From positions 1 through 46,532 of the forward strand of contig CAMPUL010000011.1 in NCBI GenBank assembly GCA_946997215.1: a DNA stretch of 46,532 nt, read 5' to 3'. Shown here in pieces: positions 35,747 to 43,914 of this stretch (within the stretch, counting starts at the first letter, position 1; each line of letters begins with the position of its first letter). The notes under the pieces are model-generated. The model saw nothing but the letters and a program-made list of their open reading frames with translations. It had not been told where the DNA came from and did no database searches. This DNA comes from Gardnerella vaginalis. Lineage in GTDB: Bacteria > Actinomycetota > Actinomycetes > Actinomycetales > Bifidobacteriaceae. A program made the position numbers and the translations under genes.

Positions 35747-37087
35747 TCATCCTTCGCCAAAAAGAATCTCATCCCAGCTAGGAACAGCTGCGCGGCTGCT
35801 CTTTTTGGCTTTAGAATGTTCGTTTGCGCGCGCTTTAGTAGACTTTGGCGTTTGCGTAGACTTTGGTGTTTCTATCGAAACAGTTTTGTCTGCTTGAACG
35901 TGATTATCTTCTTGTTTTGCTTTTTCGATACTCGAGTCATTGTTAGAACTAGAGTCGTCACTAAAAAGCGCATCTGAATTGTTGCTAGATTTGCTCAAAT
36001 CAGAATTTGACGAGTTTGCTATATTAGATGCGATTTGTACAGCATTTATACTGTTAGATACAGCATTTGTATCCACTTGGTTCTCGCTATTTGCAACTAA
36101 AGTACTTAAATTATTGTTTTGCTCGTAGCTTTGCAAAGAATCTAAAGAATCTAAAGGATTTTCATTATTTTGGTCTAGTGATTTACTCGCATTATTCGCA
36201 TTGTATTGTTCTTGTGCGTTTTGTGCGTTTGCGTTTTGCGCATTTTGGTCTTGCTCATTTTTTGCATTTTGCGCTTGCATTGCAACGTTTGCAACATTTG
36301 CAAGGTTCTCACTATTCCTTGATTCCCATTGAGAAACAGCGCGCTCTATTCTTGCAGAACGAATTGAGTTTCCTGGAAGATCTTCGTTTGCAAATGGGAA
36401 GCTAATGCTTACAGTATCTCTATAAGTTCCGCCAAATTGTGACTTTTTGGAAGAATCATTATTCATAACTTCTTCGCCAAGTAACAATCTTGCAGAAGGA
36501 TTAGCGCAAGCAACGGAGTTATCGTGCATGTTCCAAGTCCACTCGGCTTTTATTGTGCGAGTAGCAGTGTTGAATTCTGCTGTTATAAGCCATGGCTCAA
36601 GTCCGCGTCTTGTAGCGCGCCACTTTACTGTTTCCATTCCAATATGCGCTTTTGCAAGAGTGCGTTCAATCAAATCCGAAAGAGTTCGCATATTGCTTTG
36701 CTTAGGTGCTGGAACAGTCAAGAATTGCTCAATAGCATATTGCTTTTCGGTTTCTACTCCGCTTGAGAATCGTCTAACTTGAGATTCGCTTACGTTGTAG
36801 CGCTTTGCAACATGTTCTGGTTCTAATCCAGCGCGTATTAAAGCTTGAATTTGAGATATAGGCAGAGTTGCTGTAGTTGCATTTGGCGAATCGTCCGATT
36901 TGCCAGTCGAATTAACTGTATTTTGATTACGTCCATCAACATTTGTTAGTTTTTTCGACTCGGCGATTGCGCGCTCCAGCGTGTCGTCAACATGAATTTT
37001 TAACGGCGTGTTTTCAAAAATAAAAATTAAATCGCCATTATTATCCACATGATCGAAACTCGCCTCTTTTGGCGGATTTTCAAGCAT
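35747..37087 (-). CDS. sepH: SepH (DUF3071) septation regulator
   Basis: 446 residues. The N-terminal DUF3071 domain (about 1-200) carries a helix-turn-helix (IQALIRAGLEPEHVAKRYNV, about 82-110), the signature of SepH, which in Streptomyces and mycobacteria binds FtsZ and stimulates Z-ring assembly. The middle (about 265-400) is a low-complexity linker rich in Asn, Gln, Ser and Ala with repeated AQNA units. A conserved short C-terminus, SWDEILFGEG, matches the FtsZ-interacting tail expected for the family. Neighbours DUF4193 and dut are the standard actinobacterial context. Start ATG 37087 has a modest ribosome-binding site. Confidence 0.92.
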   Translation of the reverse strand: MLENPPKEASFDHVDNNGDLIFIFENTPLKIHVDDTLERAIAESKKLTNVDGRNQNTVNSTGKSDDSPNATTATLPISQIQALIRAGLEPEHVAKRYNVSESQVRRFSSGVETEKQYAIEQFLTVPAPKQSNMRTLSDLIERTLAKAHIGMETVKWRATRRGLEPWLITAEFNTATRTIKAEWTWNMHDNSVACANPSARLLLGEEVMNNDSSKKSQFGGTYRDTVSISFPFANEDLPGNSIRSARIERAVSQWESRNSENLANVANVAMQAQNAKNEQDQNAQNANAQNAQEQYNANNASKSLDQNNENPLDSLDSLQSYEQNNNLSTLVANSENQVDTNAVSNSINAVQIASNIANSSNSDLSKSSNNSDALFSDDSSSNNDSSIEKAKQEDNHVQADKTVSIETPKSTQTPKSTKARANEHSKAKKSSRAAVPSWDEILFGEG

Positions 37088-37232
37088 TGTGCACCACTTT
37101 CTTCGCTTTTAACGATACTTATAACATACTTTAGTCCATAGTATGCCTTCTTTGCCATTTTCTATTAATAAAAAAGCGAGTATTCTATGCGGGGTAGCTT
37201 TCATGTATGCTATGCGCGTAGGTAGATTTAGA

Positions 37233-37270
37233 CTAATTGCTATAAATAGTGCTAATTGCTATAAGTAAAG
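37233..37270. repeat. 19-bp tandem repeat before DUF4193 gene
   Basis: CTAATTGCTATAAATAGTG (37233-37251) is followed by CTAATTGCTATAAGTAAAG (37252-37270), with three differences. It lies in the promoter region of the DUF4193 gene and both copies contain a TATAA-type box. Confidence 0.75.
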
Positions 37271-37320
37271 TAGAAAAGTAGTTTTAAGCAATAAGTAATC
37301 TTAAAAACGAAAGGACCATA

Positions 37321-37614
37321 ATGGCACAGGATTATGATTCTCCTCGTAGTAAAGACGAAGACGAGGAGTCGTTGGAAGCATTGAGCAAAGGCTCTCAAAG
37401 TTCTGCAAACGATATAGACGATGACGAAAACGCTATTGCAGAAGATTACGAGTTGCCAGGCGCAGATCTTAGCAACGAAGACGCATCTGTTACAGTAATA
37501 CCAATGCAAGGTGATGAGTTCATTTGCTCCGAATGCTTCCTTGTAAAGCACAGAAGCCAGCTCGCTCAAATGTCTCAAGACGGTCAACCGATTTGTAAGG
37601 AGTGCGCAGCTTAA
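37321..37614 (+). CDS. DUF4193 family protein with Cys-pair zinc-ribbon-like motif
   Basis: 97-residue actinobacterial protein with an acidic N-terminal half and the C-terminal pattern CSECFLVKHRSQL...PICKECAA, two CxxC pairs that could bind zinc. Function unknown. It starts after GAAAGGACCATA and its stop overlaps the dut start (TAATG), so the two are translationally coupled. The order sepH (divergent), DUF4193, dut is shared with mycobacteria and streptomycetes. Confidence 0.92.
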   Translation: MAQDYDSPRSKDEDEESLEALSKGSQSSANDIDDDENAIAEDYELPGADLSNEDASVTVIPMQGDEFICSECFLVKHRSQLAQMSQDGQPICKECAA

Positions 37615-38102
37615 TGGCTTACGATGATACCTATACGGGCCCAGAGCAGGTGGAAGTTCTTATTAAATATTTGAACGATGGAACAGATAGCCAGGCTGCA
37701 ATGGAGCATCTTTCTTACGCCCATGCTGGAGATGCTGGAGCGGATTTGCGAACTACGCAAGACGTTACATTGCGTCCATTTGAGCGTGCTCTAGTGCCGA
37801 CTGGCGTTGCAATCGCCTTGCCTGCTGGATACGTGGCTTTGGTTCATCCGCGTTCTGGTTTAGCTGTAAAACAGGGTGTTACTGTTCTTAATGCTCCAGG
37901 AACGATTGATGCTGGGTATCGTGGAGAGATTAAGGTTCCATTAATCAATATGGATCCAAATAATACTGTGCAATTTAATCGTGGAGATCGCATAGCTCAG
38001 CTTGTTATTCAACGCTATGTTGAAGCTAGGTTTGTTGAAGCAAGTCAGCTTCCAGGCTCCGATAGATCCACTAAAGGATTTGGCTCTACTGGCGTGCAAT
38101 GA
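37614..38102 (+). CDS. dut: Deoxyuridine 5'-triphosphate nucleotidohydrolase
   Basis: Trimeric dUTPase making dUMP and keeping uracil out of DNA; 162 residues. All five motifs are seen: I AGDAGADLRT, II HPRSGLAVK, III APGTIDAGYRGEI, IV NRGDRIAQLVI and the C-terminal V RSTKGFGSTG. Start ATG 37614 overlaps the DUF4193 stop; an upstream in-frame start at 37602 lacks support. The N-terminus is about 15 residues longer than the minimal enzyme. Followed 11 bases later by rel. Confidence 0.96.
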   Translation: MAYDDTYTGPEQVEVLIKYLNDGTDSQAAMEHLSYAHAGDAGADLRTTQDVTLRPFERALVPTGVAIALPAGYVALVHPRSGLAVKQGVTVLNAPGTIDAGYRGEIKVPLINMDPNNTVQFNRGDRIAQLVIQRYVEARFVEASQLPGSDRSTKGFGSTGVQ

Positions 38103-38113
38103 GGTGACATTCA

Positions 38114-40453
38114 ATGGGAGAATCTCAAGAAGATATTAAAGGCGCTAATATACTCGGGTGTGAAATTAGCGAAGATATGCGAGACCCATTGCGTCCTATA
38201 TTGCAAATGTGCAAGTGGCATCATCCCGATGAAAACATGGATATTTTGCATAAGGCGTATAAAAGAGCCGTAAAACAGCATACGGGTCAAAGGCGTAAAT
38301 CGGGAGAGCCGTACATTATTCACCCTCTTGCTGTATCTCAAATTTTAGCTGATCTTGGAATGGGTCCTATTGTTGTTGCTGCAGGATTATTGCACGACAC
38401 TGTAGAAGACACAGACTACACGCTAGAAGAGTGCAGAGCAGACTTTGGAGACACGGTTGCTGGCCTTGTAGATGGCGTTACAAAAATATCCAATATGGAG
38501 TACGGCGAAAGCGCTCAAGCAGAAACAATTCGCAAAATGGTTGTTGCAATGAGCCGAGATGTGCGAGTGTTAGTAGTAAAACTTGCAGATCGATTACATA
38601 ATGCGCGTACGTGGAGGTACGTTAAGTCGTCTAGCTCGCATAAAAAAGCTCGAGAAACTTTAGATGTTTACGCTCCTCTTGCAAATCGACTCGGTATGAA
38701 TGCCATCAAAACAGAGCTTGAAGAGCTAAGCTTTAAGGTTTTATACCCTAAGATTTACAACGAAATCGTAGTGTTAGTTGCTAGAAGAGCTGGCCAGCGA
38801 GAAGTCTACTTGCGTCAAATTCTAGAAGAAATCAACGAAGATTTAAGTCAGCAGCGAGTAAAAGCTTCTGTTAAGGGGCGACCAAAAGATTACTTCTCAA
38901 TTTACCAAAAGATGATTGTTCGCGGTCACGATTTTGAAAATATCTACGATCTTGTAGGCGTTAGAATAATCGTTGATTCTATTCGAGACTGTTATGCGGC
39001 TCTTGGCGCAGTTCACGCGCGTTGGAGCCCTGTTCCAGGCCGATTTAAGGACTACATTGCTACTCCTAAGCTAAATATGTATCAAAGCTTGCACACTACT
39101 GTTGTAGGCCCTGGCGGAAAGCCTGTTGAGATTCAAATTCGCACATGGGATATGCATAGGCGTGCTGAGTTTGGTATTGCTGCACACTGGAAGTACAAAG
39201 CAAACGGCCAGGCTGGTCGCGCTTTAAGCAAGCCAGATAAGGGTGATGTTAAGCGTGAGCAAGAAGAAAACAAAGAGCTTAGCGAATTAGATAACTTAAA
39301 GTGGATTCAGCAGCTTGCAGATTGGACTAGCGAAACGCCAGATTCCGACGAATTCTTAGGTTCCTTGAAGCAAGATCTTGGAGCTTCGGAAGTCTACGTG
39401 TTTACTCCAAAGGGAAGTATTGTTGCTCTTCCGCAAGACGCAACACCAGTTGACTTTGCTTATTCTGTGCATACAGAAGTTGGACACAGAATGATGGGCG
39501 CTCGCATAAATGGAAAGCTTGTTCCACTAGATACAAAGCTTAACAATGGAGATACTGTAGAAGTTCTTACATCAAAGTCCGATACGGCTGGTCCGTCGCG
39601 TGATTGGCTTAGTTTTGTAAAAAGCCCTAGAGCTAGAAATAAGATTAGGCAATGGTTTAGCAAGGAACGCCGTTCGGAGGCCATTGAAGAGGGCAAAGAC
39701 GAGCTTACGCGCGCTATGCGTAAACGTAACTTGCCTTTGTCTACTTTGCTCACTCCGCAAGCGTTAATAGGTGTTGCAGAAGAGCTTAATATTACTGCAA
39801 ATGTAGAGGCCGTTTATGCTGCGATTGGCGAAGGCCAGGTTTCTACTCAAAATGTTATTTCTCGTCTTGTTAAAGATGCGGGAAGTGAAGAAGTAGCAGA
39901 AGAAGCGCAAGAAGAGGCGCTTCCGCTTAGAAGAGCAGAGCGTAATCGCAAGTCTAACGGCGTTCTTGGCGTTTCTGTAAAGGGTGTTGGAGACGTTTGG
40001 GTTAAGCTTGCGCGCTGTTGCATGCCTGTTCCAGGAGATGACATTGTTGGCTTTATAACAAGAAATCAGGGTGTTTCTGTTCATAGAACAGATTGCCAAA
40101 ATATGATTGATTTGCAAAAGTCGCAATCGGAGCGTGTTATTCCTGTGCAATGGACTAGCGATAAAGGCTTGTTCCTTGTTAAAGTTCAAGTAGAAGCTTT
40201 GGATCGTCAGCATTTGCTTTCAGATGTTACGCGAGTTCTTTCAGATCATGGTGTAAATATTCTTTCGGGAACGATTGCTACTGGAGACGATCGCGTTGCT
40301 ACAAGCCAATTTACGTTTGAAATGGCAGATCCTCAGCATTTGAATACTCTTCTTGCTGCAATTCGTAAGATTGATGGCGTTTTTGACGTTTATAGAATTA
40401 CGGGTGCAAAAGATAGTGCGGAACCGCGACTTAGAAAAATGGAACGCGATTAA
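38114..40453 (+). CDS. rel: Bifunctional (p)ppGpp synthetase/hydrolase Rel
   Basis: Stringent-response enzyme, 779 residues, cytosolic and ribosome-associated. HD hydrolase domain about 60-200 with HDTVED (about 95-100); synthetase domain about 250-370 with GRPKDYFSIYQKM and YDLVGVRIIV; TGS domain about 410-480 (VYVFTPKGSIVALPQDATPVDFAY); a zinc-finger-like CCMPVPGDDIVGF segment near 640; C-terminal ACT domain about 700-770. The HD motif is intact, so both activities are expected. It follows dut in a probable operon with a GAGGTGA ribosome-binding site. Confidence 0.97.
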   Translation: MGESQEDIKGANILGCEISEDMRDPLRPILQMCKWHHPDENMDILHKAYKRAVKQHTGQRRKSGEPYIIHPLAVSQILADLGMGPIVVAAGLLHDTVEDTDYTLEECRADFGDTVAGLVDGVTKISNMEYGESAQAETIRKMVVAMSRDVRVLVVKLADRLHNARTWRYVKSSSSHKKARETLDVYAPLANRLGMNAIKTELEELSFKVLYPKIYNEIVVLVARRAGQREVYLRQILEEINEDLSQQRVKASVKGRPKDYFSIYQKMIVRGHDFENIYDLVGVRIIVDSIRDCYAALGAVHARWSPVPGRFKDYIATPKLNMYQSLHTTVVGPGGKPVEIQIRTWDMHRRAEFGIAAHWKYKANGQAGRALSKPDKGDVKREQEENKELSELDNLKWIQQLADWTSETPDSDEFLGSLKQDLGASEVYVFTPKGSIVALPQDATPVDFAYSVHTEVGHRMMGARINGKLVPLDTKLNNGDTVEVLTSKSDTAGPSRDWLSFVKSPRARNKIRQWFSKERRSEAIEEGKDELTRAMRKRNLPLSTLLTPQALIGVAEELNITANVEAVYAAIGEGQVSTQNVISRLVKDAGSEEVAEEAQEEALPLRRAERNRKSNGVLGVSVKGVGDVWVKLARCCMPVPGDDIVGFITRNQGVSVHRTDCQNMIDLQKSQSERVIPVQWTSDKGLFLVKVQVEALDRQHLLSDVTRVLSDHGVNILSGTIATGDDRVATSQFTFEMADPQHLNTLLAAIRKIDGVFDVYRITGAKDSAEPRLRKMERD

Positions 40454-40488
40454 ACTGCAATTAAACAGTAACTAGATTGTAGCTAAAT
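40449..40488. repeat. Short degenerate duplications after rel
   Basis: ATTAAACTGCA (40449-40459, containing the rel stop) is followed by ATTAAACAGTA (9 of 11 identical), then by two GTAGCTAAA units. Weaker than the other repeats. Confidence 0.45.
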
Positions 40489-40502
40489 CGTAGCTAAACA
40501 AT

Positions 40503-40540
40503 AAAACTTCCAGTAAAATAATGCTTTGGCTGGAAGTTTT
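40503..40540. terminator. Bidirectional terminator between rel and cyclophilin gene
   Basis: AAAACTTCCAG (40503-40513) pairs perfectly with CTGGAAGTTTT (40530-40540). The A-run and T-run at either end let it act on both convergent transcripts. Confidence 0.85.
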
Positions 40541-40575
40541 ATAGTTTATAGTTTTATATTATAGTTTTATAAGTT

Positions 40576-41115
40576 TTACTTAATAACATCAATAGATATA
40601 ATTCCAACTGGCTCTAGTGGAGCATCAGACCTATCTGTTGGAACAGATTCTAGCTTATCTACAACAGCTTTAGACTCATCATCTGCAACTTCTCCAAAAA
40701 TCGTGTGATGGCCATCGAGCCAAGGAGTTGGAACAGTTGTTATAAAGAATTGCGATCCATTCGTGCCATGCAAGCGGCCATCGCGTCCGCGTTGCTTTCC
40801 AGCATTTGCCATTGCGAGCAAATATGGCTTATCGAACTTTAGCGATGGGTCAATCTCGTCGTCAAATTCGTAGCCAGGGCCGCCCATTCCGTTTCCAAGA
40901 GGGCATCCGCCTTGAATCATAAAGTCTTTAATAATTCTGTGGAAAGTTAAGCCATTGTAAAAGGGTTCGTTAGATTTTTTGCCGCTAAAAGGATCTATCC
41001 ATTCTTTTGTGCCAATTGCCAAGTCAACGAAATTTTTTACTGTAACAGGCGCTTTATCGTCAAAAAGATTAATCTTTATATCGCCTTCAGATGTATGCAT
41101 ATTAATAAGTGTCAT
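40576..41115 (-). CDS. Peptidyl-prolyl cis-trans isomerase, cyclophilin type
   Basis: 179-residue cyclophilin that speeds proline isomerisation. No signal peptide or lipobox, so cytosolic. Active-site blocks are present: [13 protein letters not shown] (catalytic Arg), [25 protein letters not shown] with the cyclosporin-type Trp. N-terminus [15 protein letters not shown]. Downstream of the methionine importer on the same strand, with a 52-bp spacer and no terminator visible between them, so some read-through is possible. Confidence 0.95.
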   Translation of the reverse strand: MTLINMHTSEGDIKINLFDDKAPVTVKNFVDLAIGTKEWIDPFSGKKSNEPFYNGLTFHRIIKDFMIQGGCPLGNGMGGPGYEFDDEIDPSLKFDKPYLLAMANAGKQRGRDGRLHGTNGSQFFITTVPTPWLDGHHTIFGEVADDESKAVVDKLESVPTDRSDAPLEPVGIISIDVIK

Positions 41116-41167
41116 ATTGCGATTCTCCCATACATTAAAGACTGTTTATTGTTTATTTTGATTAATA

Positions 41168-41848
41168 TCAGCGCTCGTGATGGTTGATTTTGTTGGATAT
41201 TAAATCTCCAATGCTTTGCACTAATTGCACAAGAATAATGCACAAAATTACTGCTGCGCTCATAACGTCGTATTGGTAGCGTTGGTAACCGTAGCGAATC
41301 GCAATATCTCCAAGTCCGCCTGCGCCAACTGTTCCAGCCATTGCAGAGAATCCAAAAAGCGTAATAAAAGTCAATGCTGCTCCGCGAATTAGCGAAGGCA
41401 AGCTTTCAAAAAGCAATACTTTGAATACGATTTGTGTGTTGCTTGCTCCAAAACTTTGAGCAGCTTCTATAAGACTTCCGTCAACTTCTGCCAAAGATTG
41501 CTCAACAATTCTCGCTACAAATGGTGCAGCTGTTATAACAAGCGGAACAATTGCTCCTGGAACACCTAAGGATGTTCCAACAATAAGTCTTGTAAGTGGG
41601 ATTATAGCAACAAGCAAAATTATAAACGGAATAGATCGCACAACGTTTACAATGCTTCCTAAAACAGTGTTAAGCAATGCATTTCGGCAAATTCCTTGCT
41701 TCGCGCTTGTTATAAGAAGAACTCCTATTGGAAGTCCTATTACGTATGCAAATAGTGTAGATATTGAAGTCATAACAATTGTGTCTTTTGTGCCTTCAAT
41801 AATTAGTTCGCCGTAGTCGTTTATAAATTGTGAAATATTTTCTGGCAT
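41168..41848 (-). CDS. metI: Methionine ABC transporter permease
   Basis: 226-residue inner-membrane permease of the D-/L-methionine importer. About five hydrophobic segments and the EAA-loop-type sequence EAAQSFGASNTQIVFKVLLF (about 135-154) that contacts MetN. It starts one base after the metN stop, so it is translationally coupled. Third gene in the metQ-metN-metI unit. Confidence 0.94.
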   Translation of the reverse strand: MPENISQFINDYGELIIEGTKDTIVMTSISTLFAYVIGLPIGVLLITSAKQGICRNALLNTVLGSIVNVVRSIPFIILLVAIIPLTRLIVGTSLGVPGAIVPLVITAAPFVARIVEQSLAEVDGSLIEAAQSFGASNTQIVFKVLLFESLPSLIRGAALTFITLFGFSAMAGTVGAGGLGDIAIRYGYQRYQYDVMSAAVILCIILVQLVQSIGDLISNKINHHER

Positions 41849-41849
41849 C

Positions 41850-42629
41850 TTATTTCACCTCACTGTTTTTGCTGTTATCTCTATGATTTTCAACATTTTC
41901 GTTTGCAATAAGTGTTTTTAGAATATTGCTTTGCGGATTCTTAAAAAGCGTTGAAGTATCGCCGATTTCTACGATTTTTCCGCCATCAATCATTGCAACT
42001 CTATCGCAAATATTTCGTGCAACTGCAAGAGAGTGAGTAATAATAACCAATGTAACGTTAAGATCTCGGTTAATTCTTCTAAGCAAGTCAAGTATTTGAG
42101 CTGTAGTTGTTGAATCCAACGCGCTTGTAGCTTCGTCACAAAGCATAATCGAAGGATTGTTAGCAAGCGCTCGCGCAATAGCAACACGTTGCTGCTGGCC
42201 GCCAGAAAGCTGAATAGGGTAGCGGTTTGCTAAATCTTTTAATCCAACTAAGTCAAGCAAATATTTTGCTCGCTCTTCTCGTTCGTTCTTATTCGTGTGG
42301 TTTAGTTCCAAAGGAAAAGTCACATTTTGCAATACAGTTCGCTGCTGGAAAAGACTAAAGTTTTGAAAAATCATGCCAATATTCGACCTGATATTAGATA
42401 AATCGCGATTTTTAGCGTCTGTAATATCTTTTCCGTCTATTATAACTTTTCCGCTCGTAGGCCTTTCTAGAAGGTTTATGCATCGAACTAGCGAAGACTT
42501 TCCAGCTCCCGAAGAACCTAAAATTCCAAAGACTTCTCCCGATTCAATAGTCAAATTAATGTCTTTAAGCGCTTCGTGTTTAGTTTTGCCGCTTGAATAA
42601 GTCTTATAAAGATGTTCAATCTGAATCAT
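41850..42629 (-). CDS. metN: Methionine ABC transporter ATP-binding protein
   Basis: 259 residues. I choose ATG 42629 (MIQIEHLYKTY) with GGTGG upstream; a longer frame to 42674 would begin inside the intercistronic hairpin. Walker A is GSSGAGKSS, the signature LSGGQQQRVAIARAL, and Walker B SIMLCDEATSALD. The protein is shorter than the E. coli MetN (about 340) and so lacks most of the C-terminal methionine-sensing (NIL) domain, suggesting it is not trans-inhibited by methionine in the E. coli way; this is inference. Operon with metQ and metI. Confidence 0.95.
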   Translation of the reverse strand: MIQIEHLYKTYSSGKTKHEALKDINLTIESGEVFGILGSSGAGKSSLVRCINLLERPTSGKVIIDGKDITDAKNRDLSNIRSNIGMIFQNFSLFQQRTVLQNVTFPLELNHTNKNEREERAKYLLDLVGLKDLANRYPIQLSGGQQQRVAIARALANNPSIMLCDEATSALDSTTTAQILDLLRRINRDLNVTLVIITHSLAVARNICDRVAMIDGGKIVEIGDTSTLFKNPQSNILKTLIANENVENHRDNSKNSEVK

Positions 42630-42667
42630 TTTTCCACCGATTGTAGAACGAATTGTAAAACAAATAT

Positions 42668-42715
42668 GAGGCACGTGCCTCTAGTTTTTTTAGAGGCACA
42701 TGTCTCTTTTTTTTT
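42668..42715. other. Hairpin between metQ and metN
   Basis: CACGTGCCTCTA (42672-42683) pairs with TAGAGGCACATG (42691-42702) with one wobble position, extended by GAG/CTC at the ends. In the plus direction it runs into a T-tract (42705-42715) and looks like an intrinsic terminator, although the genes here are on the minus strand. It may end antisense transcription or mark an mRNA processing point that sets metQ above metNI. Confidence 0.65.
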
Positions 42716-42741
42716 ATTTGCGATTAAACGCTGTAGTCACG

Positions 42742-43590
42742 TTAAAACACTGGCAAAACAGCGCCGTTGTAGTTTTTATTTATAAAATCACGAACTGCGT
42801 CGGTTTTTAGTGCCTTAATAAGAGCTTTGATTTTAGCAAGCTTTTCGGAGCCCTTCTTAACAGCAATAATGTTTTCGTATGTTTTAGCAGCAACGCCTCC
42901 AACTTTTTCGCTTGTAAGAGGATCTTTAGTTGGGTTAAATCCAGCTTGAATAGCGTAGTTTCCGTTTAGAGCAGCTAAATCAACGTCTTTAACAACTGTT
43001 GGAACCAAAGAGGCGTCTATTTCCTTAAACTTTAGATTCTTTGGATTAGAAACAATATCCTTCTTGGTTGAGTTAACATCCTTTGGATTCTTTAGCTTAA
43101 GAAGACCTGCGTCTTGCAAAAGAAGGAGTGCGCGAGCTTCGTTGGTTGGGTCGCTAGGAACCGCAACTGTTGCGCCATCTTTTAAGTCCTTAATTGTTTT
43201 AGTCTTTCCTGGGTAAAGTCCAAATGGCTCAAAGTGGATTCCAGCAATAGAAATAATATGCGTTCCTCTTTCTTTATTAAAGTTATCTAAGTATGGCAAA
43301 TGCTGATGGTAGTTTGCGTCTGCTTCGCCTTCTTCTACGGCAGTATTTGGCTGAACGTAATCAGTAAATTCCTTAACAACCAACTTATAGCCTTGCTTTT
43401 GCAAAATCGGCTTAACTACTTTGTTCAAAATATCGCTGTGAGGAGTTGGGGAAGCTGCAACCTTAATCACTTTATCGTCTTTAGTTGCTCCATTTGCAGA
43501 AGATCCGCATGCGCTTAGAGACAATCCCAAAATCGCAGTTAGTGCTGTAAAAGCTGCAATAATCTTTGTGTTCTTCTTCGTGATTTTCAT
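42742..43590 (-). CDS. metQ: Methionine-binding lipoprotein MetQ
   Basis: 282-residue substrate-binding lipoprotein (NlpA family) of the methionine importer. The start ATG 43590 follows AAGGGG. The signal peptide has a Lys-rich n-region, a hydrophobic core and the lipobox LSAC with the lipidated Cys28, then mature CGSSANG. Conserved NlpA features include YHQHLPYLDNF and the central substrate domain. A longer in-frame start at 43647 is unlikely. First gene of the operon on the minus strand. Confidence 0.94.
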   Translation of the reverse strand: MKITKKNTKIIAAFTALTAILGLSLSACGSSANGATKDDKVIKVAASPTPHSDILNKVVKPILQKQGYKLVVKEFTDYVQPNTAVEEGEADANYHQHLPYLDNFNKERGTHIISIAGIHFEPFGLYPGKTKTIKDLKDGATVAVPSDPTNEARALLLLQDAGLLKLKNPKDVNSTKKDIVSNPKNLKFKEIDASLVPTVVKDVDLAALNGNYAIQAGFNPTKDPLTSEKVGGVAAKTYENIIAVKKGSEKLAKIKALIKALKTDAVRDFINKNYNGAVLPVF

Positions 43591-43851
43591 GTTTTTCCCC
43601 TTGTCCTTTAATGTTTTTTGTTCGTTGATTATTTTGTTTCGTAGCAACGGAATATCAATATATGCGATTTTGCAGCCTCTTCGCTACCTATTTTCTATTT
43701 GTATAATTTATGACGAGTTAGTAAAGCTAATAAAATCAATAAGATAATCAACAATTATTTTTTGCATTTATAGCTTGATTTTTTGTTTTTTGCTATTTTT
43801 ACGATTGGCGTTTTGCGATTTTTCTATTTGCAAAGCTAAAACGTTTTATTG

Positions 43852-43906
43852 CAATATGGATTATGCACATGGATTATGCGATGCGGCTTATGCAACATGG
43901 CTTATA
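43852..43906. repeat. Four degenerate 13-14-bp repeats before nadE
   Basis: Units CAATATGGATTATG, CACATGGATTATG, CGATGCGGCTTATG and CAACATGGCTTATA lie head to tail. The last contains the nadE -10 TATAAT (43903-43908), so the promoter may have arisen within the repeat. They produce a spurious in-frame extension of the nadE ORF. Confidence 0.75.
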
Positions 43907-43908
43907 AT
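43903..43908 (+). promoter_or_regulatory. nadE -10 element, leaderless
   Basis: TATAAT only six bases before ATG 43915, with no ribosome-binding site between; transcription should start at or next to the A of the ATG. Confidence 0.65.
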
Positions 43909-43914
43909 AAAAAC

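Larger units (their letters stand above)
43591..43914. promoter_or_regulatory. Divergent spacer between metQ and nadE
   Basis: 324 bases without a gene. It holds a possible metQ-leader stem (GTAGC at 43641-43645 with GCTAC at 43683-43687, long loop) and, near nadE, a four-unit degenerate repeat. I looked for a SAM riboswitch in front of metQ and could not recognise one. The rest is AT-rich. Confidence 0.5.

Noticed and set aside
43591..43740. SAM riboswitch in front of metQ
   Set aside because: I could not identify the conserved core of any SAM class on the minus strand.
43849..43914. N-terminal extension of NadE by 22 residues (MQYGLCTW...)
   Set aside because: It is translation of the 14-bp repeats, lies upstream of and over the -10, and the family starts at MTSLRLALAQ.
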